Below, piece by piece: positions 26,656 through 36,032 of a stretch of DNA of 64,000 nt; positions within the stretch are counted from its first letter, which is position 1; each line of letters opens with the position of its first letter. Source of the DNA: Pseudomonas jessenii (lineage in GTDB: Bacteria > Pseudomonadota > Gammaproteobacteria > Pseudomonadales > Pseudomonadaceae). The notes below the pieces were generated by a model. The model searched no databases. It had not been told where the DNA came from and worked only from the letters and a program-made list of their open reading frames with translations. The stretch covers positions 248,001 through 312,000 of the forward strand of contig NZ_NIWT01000008.1 in the NCBI RefSeq assembly GCF_002236115.1. Direction: 5' to 3'. Made by a program: the position numbers and the translations under genes.

Positions 26656-28269
26656 ATGAATCGGACAACCTTATCCACGCTGTTTGCGGCCCCCCTATTG
26701 CTGTCTGTGATGGCGTTTCCCGGCCTGACCCTGGCCGCCGACAAAGCTCCCAACATCCTGGTGATCATGGGCGACGATGTGGGCTGGTCGAATATCGGCG
26801 TCTACAACCAAGGCATGATGGCCGGCAGAACCCCCAACCTTGATCAGCTAGCGAACGAAGGCATGCGTTTCACTGACTATTACGCCGAGGCCAGTTGCAC
26901 CGCCGGGCGCGCCAACTTCATTACCGGCGAACTGCCGATTCGGACAGGCATGACCACCGTCGGCCAGGCCGGCTCGCCCGTGGGTATTCCCGCCGAAGCC
27001 GTCACCATCGCGACCGCACTCAAGGCCATGGGTTATGCCACCGGCCAGTTCGGCAAGAACCACTTGGGCGACCTGAACCAGTTCCTGCCCACCGTCCATG
27101 GTTTCGATGAGTTCTTCGGCTACCTCTATCACCTCGACGCCATGGAAGATCCCGCACACCCCAATTATCCGAAGGAGCTGCTAGACAGCGTCGGCCCACG
27201 CAACATGGTCCACAGCTGGGCCTCCACCACTGATGACACGACCGTGATGCCGCGCTGGGGCAAGGTCGGCAAGCAGAAAATCGAAGACGCCGGAACGCTC
27301 TATCCGGAGCGGATGAAAACCGTCGACGAGGAGATTCGCGACAAGGCCTTCTCGTTCATCGACAAGGCCAAGCAGGACAACAAACCGTTCTTCGTCTGGC
27401 TCAACCCGACCCGCATGCACATCGTCACGCACCTGTCCGACAAGTACGAGGCCATGCGCAACTCGCAGAATGGCTGGTCGGAACAGGAAGCCGGTATGGC
27501 GCAGCTCGATGACATTGTGGGCGACGTCCTGGCGAAGCTGAAAAAAGACGGCATGGACGACAACACCATCGTGATTTTCACCACCGACAATGGTGCGGAA
27601 AACTTCACCTGGCCCGATGGCGGCACGACTCCGTTCGCCATGGGCAAAGGCACGGTCATGGAGGGTGGCTTCCGGGTACCGGCAATCATTCGCTGGCCAG
27701 GCAAGGTGCCGGCCAACCAGATTGCCAACGGCATCATGTCCGGCATGGACTGGTTCCCGACCCTGGTCGCGGCGGCAGGTAACCCGAACATCACGGCGGA
27801 ACTGCTCAAAGGCAAACAATTGGGCGACACCACCTACAAAGTTCACCTGGACGGCTATGATCAAACGCCAATGATCACCGGAAAAGGTCCGTCGAACCGG
27901 CATGAAGTTTTCTACTTCGGAGAGAGCTCCTTGGGTGCGGTGCGCATAGACGACTACAAATATCGCTTCATTGACCAACCGGGTGGCTGGATGGGGGCTA
28001 AAGTTGCTGTGGATGTGCCGATCCTGACCAATCTTCGACTCGACCCGTTCGAGCGCATGGGCTGGCCGGAAAATCAGGCCGCGCAGGGTTCGCAACAATA
28101 CTTCGACTGGTTCAAATTCCAGTTCTGGCGCTTCGTGTTCGTCCAGCAGCAGGTGGCCAAACTGGCAGAAACAGCGATCGAGTTCCCACCAATGCAAAAA
28201 GGCGCGAGTTTCAACCTCGACTCGGTTAAAGCCAAGATCGCCGCGGCTCGGGCAGAGATGGCCAAGTAA
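26656..28269 (+). CDS. Secreted type I arylsulfatase
   Basis: 537 residues with a signal peptide (about 1-28). Sulfatase motifs: metal-binding NILVIMGDDVGW, formylglycine site C81-T-A-G-R, GQFGKNHLGD with the catalytic Lys/His region, and FTTDNGAE. The Cys type requires a formylglycine-generating enzyme, not in the window. It hydrolyses sulfate esters in the periplasm. The start at 26656 is chosen at the signal peptide; the frame is open further upstream. It is followed 68 bases later by a FadL-type porin. Confidence 0.88.
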   Translation: MNRTTLSTLFAAPLLLSVMAFPGLTLAADKAPNILVIMGDDVGWSNIGVYNQGMMAGRTPNLDQLANEGMRFTDYYAEASCTAGRANFITGELPIRTGMTTVGQAGSPVGIPAEAVTIATALKAMGYATGQFGKNHLGDLNQFLPTVHGFDEFFGYLYHLDAMEDPAHPNYPKELLDSVGPRNMVHSWASTTDDTTVMPRWGKVGKQKIEDAGTLYPERMKTVDEEIRDKAFSFIDKAKQDNKPFFVWLNPTRMHIVTHLSDKYEAMRNSQNGWSEQEAGMAQLDDIVGDVLAKLKKDGMDDNTIVIFTTDNGAENFTWPDGGTTPFAMGKGTVMEGGFRVPAIIRWPGKVPANQIANGIMSGMDWFPTLVAAAGNPNITAELLKGKQLGDTTYKVHLDGYDQTPMITGKGPSNRHEVFYFGESSLGAVRIDDYKYRFIDQPGGWMGAKVAVDVPILTNLRLDPFERMGWPENQAAQGSQQYFDWFKFQFWRFVFVQQQVAKLAETAIEFPPMQKGASFNLDSVKAKIAAARAEMAK

Positions 28270-28337
28270 CAGCCGAATCCACGGGTGGCGAGTTCAGTCC
28301 ACCCGTATTCGAAATGGACAATTGCTGAGGGATTTCC

Positions 28338-29606
28338 ATGCCGACGAAAACAGCTACCCTGCCCGCCTCTGCGCTACTTGCCCTGTGCTGCCAGCAAGCC
28401 TGGGCCGGCGGCATCATGCTCTATGAAATCGGCACCGATAACGCCGGCCTGGCCAACGCCGGTGCCGCCGCCCGTGCCCAAGGCCCCTCGACCATCGCCA
28501 GCAACCCCGCGGGCATGAGCTATCTGCCAGGCACGCAAATCACCGCCGGCTTGCAGGTTCTGTACGGCGACCTGAGCTTCGACCGCGACTCCGGCACCAA
28601 CACCCCGGGCAGCGGCAGTGGCAACGCCCTCGATCCGATTCCCGGTGGCAGCTTCTTCATCAGCCATGAACTCGACGAGCACTGGAGCGTCGGGTTCGGC
28701 CAGTACGGCGACTTCGGCCTGGCGGTCAATTACGACAACGACTGGTCCGGCCGCTACTTTGCGCAGAACTCCAGTCTGCTCGGCCTGTCGCTGGTACCGA
28801 GCGTGGCTTATCGCTTCAATGAGCAGTGGTCGGTCGGCCTGGGCATCAAGGCCATGTACAGCATGTTAAAGGCAGACACCGCCATCGACCGCTCCCCTTT
28901 CGGCTTCACTGACCGCTCTGACGGCCAATACAAGTACCGGGACAACACCTGGGGCTATGGCGCCAACGTGGGCGTGATCTACGCCCCACAACCCGGCACG
29001 CGCATCGGCCTGACCTACACCAGCCAGGTCGACCTGGACTTCAAGGACCGGCTGGACGTCAAGGGCGACGGCCGCCTGCTCGAGCGCGTCAACAACACCG
29101 ATACCGAACTGGACATGAAGGTGCCGCAAACCGTCACCCTGAGCCTTTTCCAGCAACTGGACCGGCAATGGGCGTTGCTCGCCTCGGCCAACTGGCAGGA
29201 CTGGTCCGAGTTCGGCGACATCGCCGTAGAGGTCGACACCACGGCGTTTGGAGCGCAATCGACAACAGTCGACGCCGGCTTCAAGGACACCTGGCACCTC
29301 TCCCTTGGCGCGCAATACCAGGCCACCGAACAGTGGTTGTGGAACGTCGGTGTGGCCTACGACAGCAGCGCCGTCTCGGACAGCAACCGCAGCGTGGTCG
29401 TGCCGATGAATGAATCCTGGCGCATTGCGACAGGAGCCACCTATGCTCTGAACGAGAACACCGATGTCAACGTCAGTTGGGCCATGGTCTGGCTCGGCGA
29501 CATGCCGGTGGACCAGGCGAAGGCCGTATCGGGCAATCGAATCTCCGGTCAATTCGACAATGCCTGGATTCAGGCTATAAACGGAAACATGACCTGGCGA
29601 TTCTGA
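28338..29606 (+). CDS. FadL/OmpP1-family outer-membrane channel
   Basis: 422 residues. Signal peptide ends QQAWA; the FadL N-terminal NPAGM motif (ASNPAGMSYLPG) is present, and the chain ends in Phe after MTWRF as a beta-barrel should. FadL channels admit hydrophobic compounds. Position between the sulfatase and a lipoprotein suggests uptake of a hydrophobic sulfate ester or its product. Confidence 0.85.
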   Translation: MPTKTATLPASALLALCCQQAWAGGIMLYEIGTDNAGLANAGAAARAQGPSTIASNPAGMSYLPGTQITAGLQVLYGDLSFDRDSGTNTPGSGSGNALDPIPGGSFFISHELDEHWSVGFGQYGDFGLAVNYDNDWSGRYFAQNSSLLGLSLVPSVAYRFNEQWSVGLGIKAMYSMLKADTAIDRSPFGFTDRSDGQYKYRDNTWGYGANVGVIYAPQPGTRIGLTYTSQVDLDFKDRLDVKGDGRLLERVNNTDTELDMKVPQTVTLSLFQQLDRQWALLASANWQDWSEFGDIAVEVDTTAFGAQSTTVDAGFKDTWHLSLGAQYQATEQWLWNVGVAYDSSAVSDSNRSVVVPMNESWRIATGATYALNENTDVNVSWAMVWLGDMPVDQAKAVSGNRISGQFDNAWIQAINGNMTWRF

Positions 29607-29656
29607 TGTCTTGTAAACGAAAGAATGACGATTTAAACCAAGGAGTAAACACCACT

Positions 29657-30331
29657 ATGAATCTGTCCCGAAAACTGCTCGTCGGCGCTACGCTGGCCAG
29701 TCTGTTGCTAGGCGGCTGCACCTCGAAAGTGACTGAGAAGGAGCAATATTCAGGCTTCCTGTCCAACTACAACAACCTGCAGGAAGTCGAAACGCCGAGC
29801 GGCGGCACCGCGATGCGTTGGGTCAGCCCTGCGTGGAACCCGAATGCCTATGACACCGTGGTGTTCAACAAACTGGAGCTCTACCCGGCCCCCAAACCCG
29901 ATGAGCGTGTCAACCAGCAGACACTGACCGACATTCAGAACTACATGACCAGCAAGGCCAAGGCTACGCTGGGCCAGAAATACCGCGTAGTGACCAACAC
30001 CTCTTCCGCACCGGCGGGTTCGCGCCCCCTGATCATGCGCGCGGCGATTACCGGGGTGAACGCCGAGAACGAAGGCATGAAGTGGTATGAAGTGGTGCCC
30101 ATCGCGGCCGTAGTCGGGGCAACCCAGGCAGCCACCGGTCACCGTGACCAGGAAACCACCCTGTTCATCGAAGCCGAGTTCGTCGACGCCAAGAGCAACC
30201 AGACCGTAGCCAAAGTGGTGCGCAAGGTGTTCGGCACCGAACTGAAAAACGAAAGCCAGAAGATTACCGCCAAGGACTTCAAGGCGGCGATCGACAAACT
30301 GGGTACCGACTTCCAGGCATTCCTCAAGTAA
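29657..30331 (+). CDS. DUF3313-family lipoprotein
   Basis: 224 residues with lipobox LLLGGCTS. The mature protein fits DUF3313 (KLELYPAPKP, AAITGVNAENEG, KDFKAAIDKLG). It lies 50 bases after the FadL-type gene with AAGGAG upstream, probably in the same operon. Function unknown. Confidence 0.78.
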   Translation: MNLSRKLLVGATLASLLLGGCTSKVTEKEQYSGFLSNYNNLQEVETPSGGTAMRWVSPAWNPNAYDTVVFNKLELYPAPKPDERVNQQTLTDIQNYMTSKAKATLGQKYRVVTNTSSAPAGSRPLIMRAAITGVNAENEGMKWYEVVPIAAVVGATQAATGHRDQETTLFIEAEFVDAKSNQTVAKVVRKVFGTELKNESQKITAKDFKAAIDKLGTDFQAFLK

Positions 30332-30346
30332 GAACAGGTTGCTCGC

Positions 30347-30427
30347 GTAGGAGCTGCCGCGGGCTGCGATCCTTTGATCTTCAGGTTATTGAAACCATGC
30401 AAAGGTCGCAGCCTTCAGCAGCTCCCA
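30347..30427. repeat. Third-type palindromic repeat (GTAGGAGCTGCCG family)
   Basis: Left arm GTAGGAGCTGCCGCGGGCTGCGATC and an imperfect inverted arm ending GCAGCTCC. It is distinct from the two REP types elsewhere in the window. Confidence 0.75.
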
Positions 30428-30437
30428 TCGGCACAGT

Positions 30438-32474
30438 TCACTTCTTCATCCCCACCCGCCGGCGCATCTCGGCAGTGATCGCTTGCCGGGTTTTGGGCAT
30501 GTCCGCCCAAGGCTCATCCCCGACTTCGGCCAGACGTTCATGCACGTTGTGCAGATTCCATTGATTGGCGCCCTTGAGTTCGGCCACCTCTTCGCGCCAG
30601 ATCGGCATCGACACCGGCAACCCCTCGCGGGTACGTACGGCGTAGGCGCAAATGGTGGTCGCCCCCAGACCGTTGCGCAGGTAATCGATGAAAATCCGTC
30701 CGACCCGGTTCTTCGGTCCCGACACCGCGGAAAAACGCTCGGGTAACAGCCTGGCCATGTGACTGACAATGGCATGGCTGAAATCCTTGACCTCATCCCA
30801 ACCGAGCTTGCGGGTCAACGGCACCACCACGTGAATTCCCTTGCCGCCGCTGGTTTTCAGAAACGCCTTGAGCCCCAGTTCATCCAGCACCGACAGCGTC
30901 AGCTGCGTGGCCTCGACCATGCGTTTCCATGGCAGCGCCGGGTCTGGGTCAAGGTCGAGGATAAAACGATCCGGCTTGTCGAGTTTGTCAGACGTCGCAA
31001 TCCAGGTATGCAGTTCCACGGCATTCATCTGCACCGCGCCAACCAGCGCCTCGACGTTGTTGATGAGCATCATCGGCTGGCCGGTAAGCTGTTTGTCCAG
31101 CAGGGTGATGCCGGGGATCGACAGGTGCTCGGCATTCTTCTGGAAAAACAGCTCACCAGCGATACCGTCCGGCGCACGCACCAGCGCCACCGGACGATCC
31201 TTGAGTTCGGGCAGGATCCACTCGGCGACGCTGGCGTAGTACTGCGCCAGTTGCAGTTTGGTGGTGCCGCTGCCGGGGTCGATCATCCGGTCCGGGTGGG
31301 TGATGCGTACCTTGCCCTCCTCCAGACCGAGTTGTGAGGGGGCGGGTGCGGTTTTCTTTCCCGTGGCAGCGGGCTTCGCCGTGCCAGCCTTTTCCGCAGT
31401 GGAGGTTTTCACGGTTTTCGCGCGCTCCTCGGTGATGGCTCGTGCCGGTTTGTCATTGCGCAGGCCATGAAACACGGCATGGCGCACCAAACCGTTCCTG
31501 GTCATTTCAGCGAAGGCCACTTCCGCCAGCAGCCGGGGTTTGAGCCAGTGCACGTCCCTGGCCTGCGAACCGCCGGGTGGATTGACCACCGGCGGCTTTT
31601 TCACCTGCAGGGGCTTGAGCTGATCATGGAGGCTGCGCAGGGTCGCCTCGTTGAACCCGGTGCCGACTTTGCCGGCATAACGCAACTGGCCGTCATCGTG
31701 ATCATGCAGTCCCAGCAGCAACGCCCCGAAGGCATGGCGCGAGCCTTTCGGCTCGGTGAAACCGACGATGACGAATTCCTGCCGATGCTGGCATTTGAGC
31801 TTGATCCAATCGCTGCTGCGACGGGATACATAGGGCGACCCCTGGCGCTTGCCGATCAACCCTTCCATGTGCATCTGGCAGGCGCTGTCGAGCAAGGCGC
31901 GGGGCTCCTCGCCAAACGACTCGGAGAAACGCAGCAACGGCTCCTCACTGGCCTTGAGCACCGTCGCCAGCGCAGCTCGACGCTCTTCGACCGGCACCTC
32001 GCGCAGGTCCATGCCATTGAGGTACGGCAGGTCGAACAGGTAGTAGAGAATGTCGTCGCTGCGATCCGCTTCGAAGGCGTTTTGCAGCGCCTGAAAGTCA
32101 GGGACACCCTGTTCGTCCATCACCACCATTTCACCGTCGAGCCATGCCGATTCCAGGCCCAGCGCGGTCAGGGCCATGGCCTGCCCTGGCAGTTTGTGGG
32201 TCCAGTCGTGACCATTGCGAGTGATGAGCTTCACTTCGCCGTGGTCGATGCGGGCCATGATCCGGTAGCCGTCGAACTTGATTTCGTAGCGCCACGGTCC
32301 GTCGGGGATTTTTTCCACCAGCGTCGCCAACTCCGGCTTTAGCAGGTCCGGCAGCCTGGCTTTGCGCGCGCCGGTCAGTGGCGATGATTTTCCCGGGCGT
32401 GAAAGTTTGGCGGCGGGCTTGGTGGTCGCCGAAAAATCACGCATGCGGTTGTAGTCATCGAGGTTGCGGGGCAT
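30438..32474 (-). CDS. ligD: DNA ligase D without phosphoesterase domain
   Basis: 678 residues. The ligase domain has the adenylated Lys66 in YEIKFDGY and the downstream WIKLK; the C-terminal primase-polymerase domain contains DLDPDPALPW and GGKGIHVVVPL. Pseudomonas LigD normally starts with a phosphoesterase domain of about 170 residues (total about 840). Here the leader LDDYNRMRDFSATTKP is kept but leads straight into the ligase. The linker between ligase and polymerase (about 365-400) is Ala/Lys/Thr-rich. LigD works with Ku in end joining; no ku gene is nearby. Confidence 0.92.
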   Translation of the reverse strand: MPRNLDDYNRMRDFSATTKPAAKLSRPGKSSPLTGARKARLPDLLKPELATLVEKIPDGPWRYEIKFDGYRIMARIDHGEVKLITRNGHDWTHKLPGQAMALTALGLESAWLDGEMVVMDEQGVPDFQALQNAFEADRSDDILYYLFDLPYLNGMDLREVPVEERRAALATVLKASEEPLLRFSESFGEEPRALLDSACQMHMEGLIGKRQGSPYVSRRSSDWIKLKCQHRQEFVIVGFTEPKGSRHAFGALLLGLHDHDDGQLRYAGKVGTGFNEATLRSLHDQLKPLQVKKPPVVNPPGGSQARDVHWLKPRLLAEVAFAEMTRNGLVRHAVFHGLRNDKPARAITEERAKTVKTSTAEKAGTAKPAATGKKTAPAPSQLGLEEGKVRITHPDRMIDPGSGTTKLQLAQYYASVAEWILPELKDRPVALVRAPDGIAGELFFQKNAEHLSIPGITLLDKQLTGQPMMLINNVEALVGAVQMNAVELHTWIATSDKLDKPDRFILDLDPDPALPWKRMVEATQLTLSVLDELGLKAFLKTSGGKGIHVVVPLTRKLGWDEVKDFSHAIVSHMARLLPERFSAVSGPKNRVGRIFIDYLRNGLGATTICAYAVRTREGLPVSMPIWREEVAELKGANQWNLHNVHERLAEVGDEPWADMPKTRQAITAEMRRRVGMKK

Positions 32475-32636
32475 GGCTCACCTGCTTCGCGCCCGGACGT
32501 TGAATGCAAACGTCTCCTAACCAAGCAGAGCCAGCGAACGGCGCAATAATTCAATCGGCGTTGAAAAAGCCCGGACGGACGGGCTTGTGGCGCGGGGTAC
32601 AGCTGGTGTTCCGGCTGGTTGACCGAGTCATCGTTC

Positions 32637-33795
32637 TTCGCGAGCAGGCTCGCTCCCACAGTGATTTTCAGCGCACACGGAATCGGCGCTCGGCGGCGGT
32701 CAAAATGTGGGAGCGAGCTTGCTCGCGATGGCGGTGTGTCAGGCTCCTGGGAGGTTGACTGGGTCGACCGCATCGCGAGCAGGCTCGCTCCCACAGTGAT
32801 TTTCAGCGCACACGGCATCGGCGCTCGGCGGCGGTCAACATGTGGGAGCGAGCTTGCTCGCGATGGCGGTGTGTCAGGCTCCTGGGATGTTGACTGGGTC
32901 GACCGCATCGCGAGCAAGCTCGCTCCCACAGTGTTTTTCAGCCCACACGGCATCGGCGCTCGACGGCGGTCAAAATGTGGGAGCGAGCTTGCTCGCGATG
33001 GCGGTGTGTCAGGCTCCTGGGAGGTTGACCGGGTCGACCGCATCGCGAGCAAGCTCGCTCCCACAGTGATTTTCAGCGCACACGGAATCGGCGCTCGACG
33101 GCGATCAAAATGTGGGAGCGAGCCTGCTCGCGATGGCGGTGTGTCAGGCTCCAGGGATATTGACTGGGTCGACCGCATCGCGAGCAAGCTCGCTCCCACA
33201 GTGTTTTTCAGCGCACACGGAATCGGCGCTCGGCGGCGGTCAAAATGTGGGAGCGAGCTTGCTCGCGATGGCGGTGTGTCAGGCTCCAGGGAGGTTGACT
33301 GGGTCGACCGCATCGCGAGCAGGCTCGCTCCCACAGTGTTTTTCAGCGCACACGGCATCGGCGCTCGGCGGCGATCAAAATGTGGGAGCGAGCCTGCTCG
33401 CGATGGCGGTGTGTCAGGCTCCTGGGACGTAGACTGGGTCGGCCGCATCGCGAGCAAGCTCGCTCCCACAGTGTTTTTCAGCGCACACGGAATCGGCGCT
33501 CGACGGCGATCAACATGTGGGAGCGAGCTTGCTCGCGATGGCGGTGTGTCAGGCTCCTGGGATGTTGACTGGGTCGACCGCATCGCGAGCAGGCTCGCTC
33601 CCACAGTGTTTTTTCAGCGCACACGGCATCGGCGCTCGGCGGCGGTCAACATGTGGGAGCGAGCTTGCTCGCGATGGCGGTGTGTCAGGCGCCAGGGATG
33701 TTGACTGGGTCGACCGCATCGCGAGCAAGCTCGCTCCCACAGTGATTTTCAGCGCACACGGAATCGGCGCTCGGCGGCGATCAAAATGTGGGAGC
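32637..33795. repeat. Tandem array of REP pairs, eight 135-bp units
   Basis: Left arms start at 32707, 32842, 32977, 33112, 33247, 33382, 33517, 33653 and (truncated) 33788: seven steps of exactly 135, one of 136, with a leading half unit. Units differ by point changes only (cluster of A/G changes in CGGCGGCGGTCAA, AAGCT/AGGCT in arms). As 135 is divisible by three, both strands hold long open frames across the array, but these are not genes. Confidence 0.95.
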
Positions 33796-33801
33796 ACCCC
33801 G

Positions 33802-34530
33802 TCAGGCTGTGCCCTTGGCCTGCTGCTCCAGGTGGACTTGCAACTGCGGGTCGATCTGCAACGCCGCGGCCAGTTCATCCAGATAGTTGCGCTCGGCGTC
33901 CTGCTGGTCGTCCACCAGCATGACGCTGGCCAGGTACATCTCCGAGGCCATGCCCGGGTCTGTGGCCGACTGCGCGATGTCATAGGCATCCAGTGGCTTG
34001 GCGACCTCGTCGTCCAGCCATTGCTGCAATTGCGGATCGTCGGTGTGACGGCCGATTTCAGTGCTGATCATCTGCTTCTCGGCGTCATCGATGCGGCCAT
34101 CGGCCTTGGCCGCGGCAATCAACGCCCGCAGGATCGCATGGCTGTGCTCCTCGGCCTCCGGGCCGGCCAGCAAGTCCACGGTCCGTGGCGCTTCCTGCGG
34201 CGCCGAGGCCTGACTGCGCTGCCAGGCCTGGTACGCCTGGAACGCCATCATGCCCAGGGACGCCAGCGCGGCATAATTGGTGCCGCCAGCGGAACGACTT
34301 TGCGGTGCACCGCCCATCGGCGAACCGCCGCCAAGCAAACCACCGAGCAAACCACCCAACCCTGCGCCACCGCCGCCAGCACTGGTACCGGCACCCCCGC
34401 CCAACAAACCGCCGAGCAATCCACCCAGGTCGCCGAGCCCGCCCTGGGCCGATGCGCCACCGCCACCCTGTCGCGCCATCGAGCCCTGGCCGGCGCGCAG
34501 TAATTGTTCGAGCAGATCGCTGGTGTTCAT
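33802..34530 (-). CDS. DUF533/TerB-like protein with Gly-rich N-terminus
   Basis: 242 residues. Residues about 20-85 are a Gly-rich low-complexity stretch with LGGLLGGLLGG repeats. A TerB-like acidic helical domain (AAAKADGRIDDAEKQMI) fills the C-terminal half. It resembles YebE/DUF533 proteins; location uncertain, perhaps membrane-associated through the Gly/Leu region. Confidence 0.78.
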   Translation of the reverse strand: MNTSDLLEQLLRAGQGSMARQGGGGASAQGGLGDLGGLLGGLLGGGAGTSAGGGGAGLGGLLGGLLGGGSPMGGAPQSRSAGGTNYAALASLGMMAFQAYQAWQRSQASAPQEAPRTVDLLAGPEAEEHSHAILRALIAAAKADGRIDDAEKQMISTEIGRHTDDPQLQQWLDDEVAKPLDAYDIAQSATDPGMASEMYLASVMLVDDQQDAERNYLDELAAALQIDPQLQVHLEQQAKGTA

Positions 34531-34787
34531 GACGTTTGTCCTCTTGAAGGGCGTTTATCCAGTCAGGCAACGATAGCCCCCGCAGGCGAATGTGCCAGCA
34601 CCGTTGGGCTGACCCGCCCGCGCTTTCCCGGATTCGTCCGGGGTATTTTCTTGCGGCGCAGCTAAGATTCATGAGTGGTGAACCTTATTCCCGGATACCC
34701 GGTCGATACCTGCAACCCGACCCGGTTTGCCACCACCCCGTACACGAGGTGACAACTGGCTTGCTTCATTCACTGGAGAACGCCCCT

Positions 34788-35510
34788 GTGATTTCAACCC
34801 TGTACATCGCCAGGCTCAAAGCATGGGGCGCCCATGGTTTTACCGCCACTGGCGTGGTCACCGCTTTCCTCGCCACTCTGTCCCTGCTGGAAAACCAGCC
34901 GACCCATTGCCTGCTGTGGCTGGGTGTCGCCCTGATCGTTGACGGTCTGGACGGTGCGCTGGCACGCAAGGTCAACGTGCAGTCGGTGTTGCCGAGCTTC
35001 GATGGCTCGATCCTCGACCTGGTGATCGACTACCTGACGTACGTGTTTATCCCGGCACTGTTTATCTATCGCTATATCCCGTTGCCGGACTACACCTTGC
35101 TGCTGAGCGTGTCGCTGATTCTGGTGTCGTCGCTGTTCTGCTTCTGCAACGTCAACATGAAGAGCAAGGACAACTACTTCCAGGGCTTCCCCGCCGCCTG
35201 GAACGTGGTTGCCCTGTGCCTTTACATCATCGCCCCCTCGCCGTGGATCACCTTCATTACAGTCGTTGGCCTGGCCCTGCTGACCGTGACCCGGATGAAA
35301 TTCCTGCACCCGTTTCGCGTGCGCCGGTTCATGCCGATCAACATTGCGGTGACGGCCATCTGGTTGCTGTGCAGCCTGTCACTGGTGCTCAACCATCCGC
35401 TGATCAACCCGTGGGTGATGGGGCTGTGGCTGCTGATGTCGGCGTACTTCCTGGGCATCTGCCTGTGGCGCACGGCGCTGGAGTGGTTCGACGAATCGAG
35501 GCTCAAGTAG
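34788..35510 (+). CDS. pcs: Phosphatidylcholine synthase
   Basis: 240 residues, about seven to eight membrane segments. CDP-alcohol phosphatidyltransferase signature DGLDGALARK...DGSILDLVIDY (DG-x2-AR-x8-G-x3-D-x3-D-like). It condenses CDP-diacylglycerol with choline to give phosphatidylcholine. GTG start at 34788 with GGAG 9 bases upstream; the frame stays open upstream without a better start. Pcs is typical of host-associated bacteria. Confidence 0.87.
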   Translation: MISTLYIARLKAWGAHGFTATGVVTAFLATLSLLENQPTHCLLWLGVALIVDGLDGALARKVNVQSVLPSFDGSILDLVIDYLTYVFIPALFIYRYIPLPDYTLLLSVSLILVSSLFCFCNVNMKSKDNYFQGFPAAWNVVALCLYIIAPSPWITFITVVGLALLTVTRMKFLHPFRVRRFMPINIAVTAIWLLCSLSLVLNHPLINPWVMGLWLLMSAYFLGICLWRTALEWFDESRLK

Positions 35511-35512
35511 CC

Positions 35513-35899
35513 ATGGCGGTCCATATCGTTCAACTCGGCTCACCCCGTCGACCCGATGAAGGATTGCGCCTGGGCACGGTACGCCGCCCTCCCCGTGGCG
35601 TACCGAAAGCCGAATTCGCCCGTCGGGACTTTTATGATGTCTGGCAGCCGCTGCTGTCGCCCAGTGCGCAGTTGGTGGCCGAGGCCAAGGCTGTGCAAGA
35701 TGCCAAGGCCTGGGAGGTGTTCCGGCGCAAGTTCAAGGCCGAGATGAGCCAGCCCGCTGCCAGTCAGTTACTGGATCTGCTGGCCGCGTTGTCCCATCAG
35801 ACGTCCCTGGCCGTGGGCTGTTATTGCGAGGATGAAGCGCATTGCCATCGGTCGGTGTTGCGCGAGTTGCTGCAGGCGCGTGGGGCCGTAGTGATTTAG
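35513..35899 (+). CDS. DUF488 family protein
   Basis: 128 residues with KAEFARRDFYDVW and the C-terminal CYCEDEAHCHRSVL motif of DUF488. The Cys/His cluster may bind metal. It starts 2 bases after the pcs stop, so it is co-transcribed with pcs although no functional link is known. Confidence 0.82.
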   Translation: MAVHIVQLGSPRRPDEGLRLGTVRRPPRGVPKAEFARRDFYDVWQPLLSPSAQLVAEAKAVQDAKAWEVFRRKFKAEMSQPAASQLLDLLAALSHQTSLAVGCYCEDEAHCHRSVLRELLQARGAVVI

Positions 35900-35923
35900 A
35901 TGCCATGACCACCACACACACCC

Positions 35924-36012
35924 TGTGGGAGCGGGCTTGCTCGCGAAGGCGGTGGGTCAGCCACAGCATCTGTGACTGGAAGACCGCTATCGCGAGCAAG
36001 CTCGCTCCCACA
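35924..36012. repeat. REP pair
   Basis: Inverted GTGGGAGCGGGCTTGCTCGCG-type arms between convergent genes. Confidence 0.9.
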
Positions 36013-36032
36013 GTTTTTTACAGGGTTGTCAT

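Noticed and set aside
32375..33704. Long open frames on both strands across the 135-bp array (about 409 and 361 codons)
   Set aside because: They are products of a REP repeat whose length is a multiple of three; they have no start signals and read the same palindromes repeatedly.
32637..33795. CRISPR array
   Set aside because: Regular period, but the repeats are inverted REP pairs and the 'spacers' are near identical; no cas genes.
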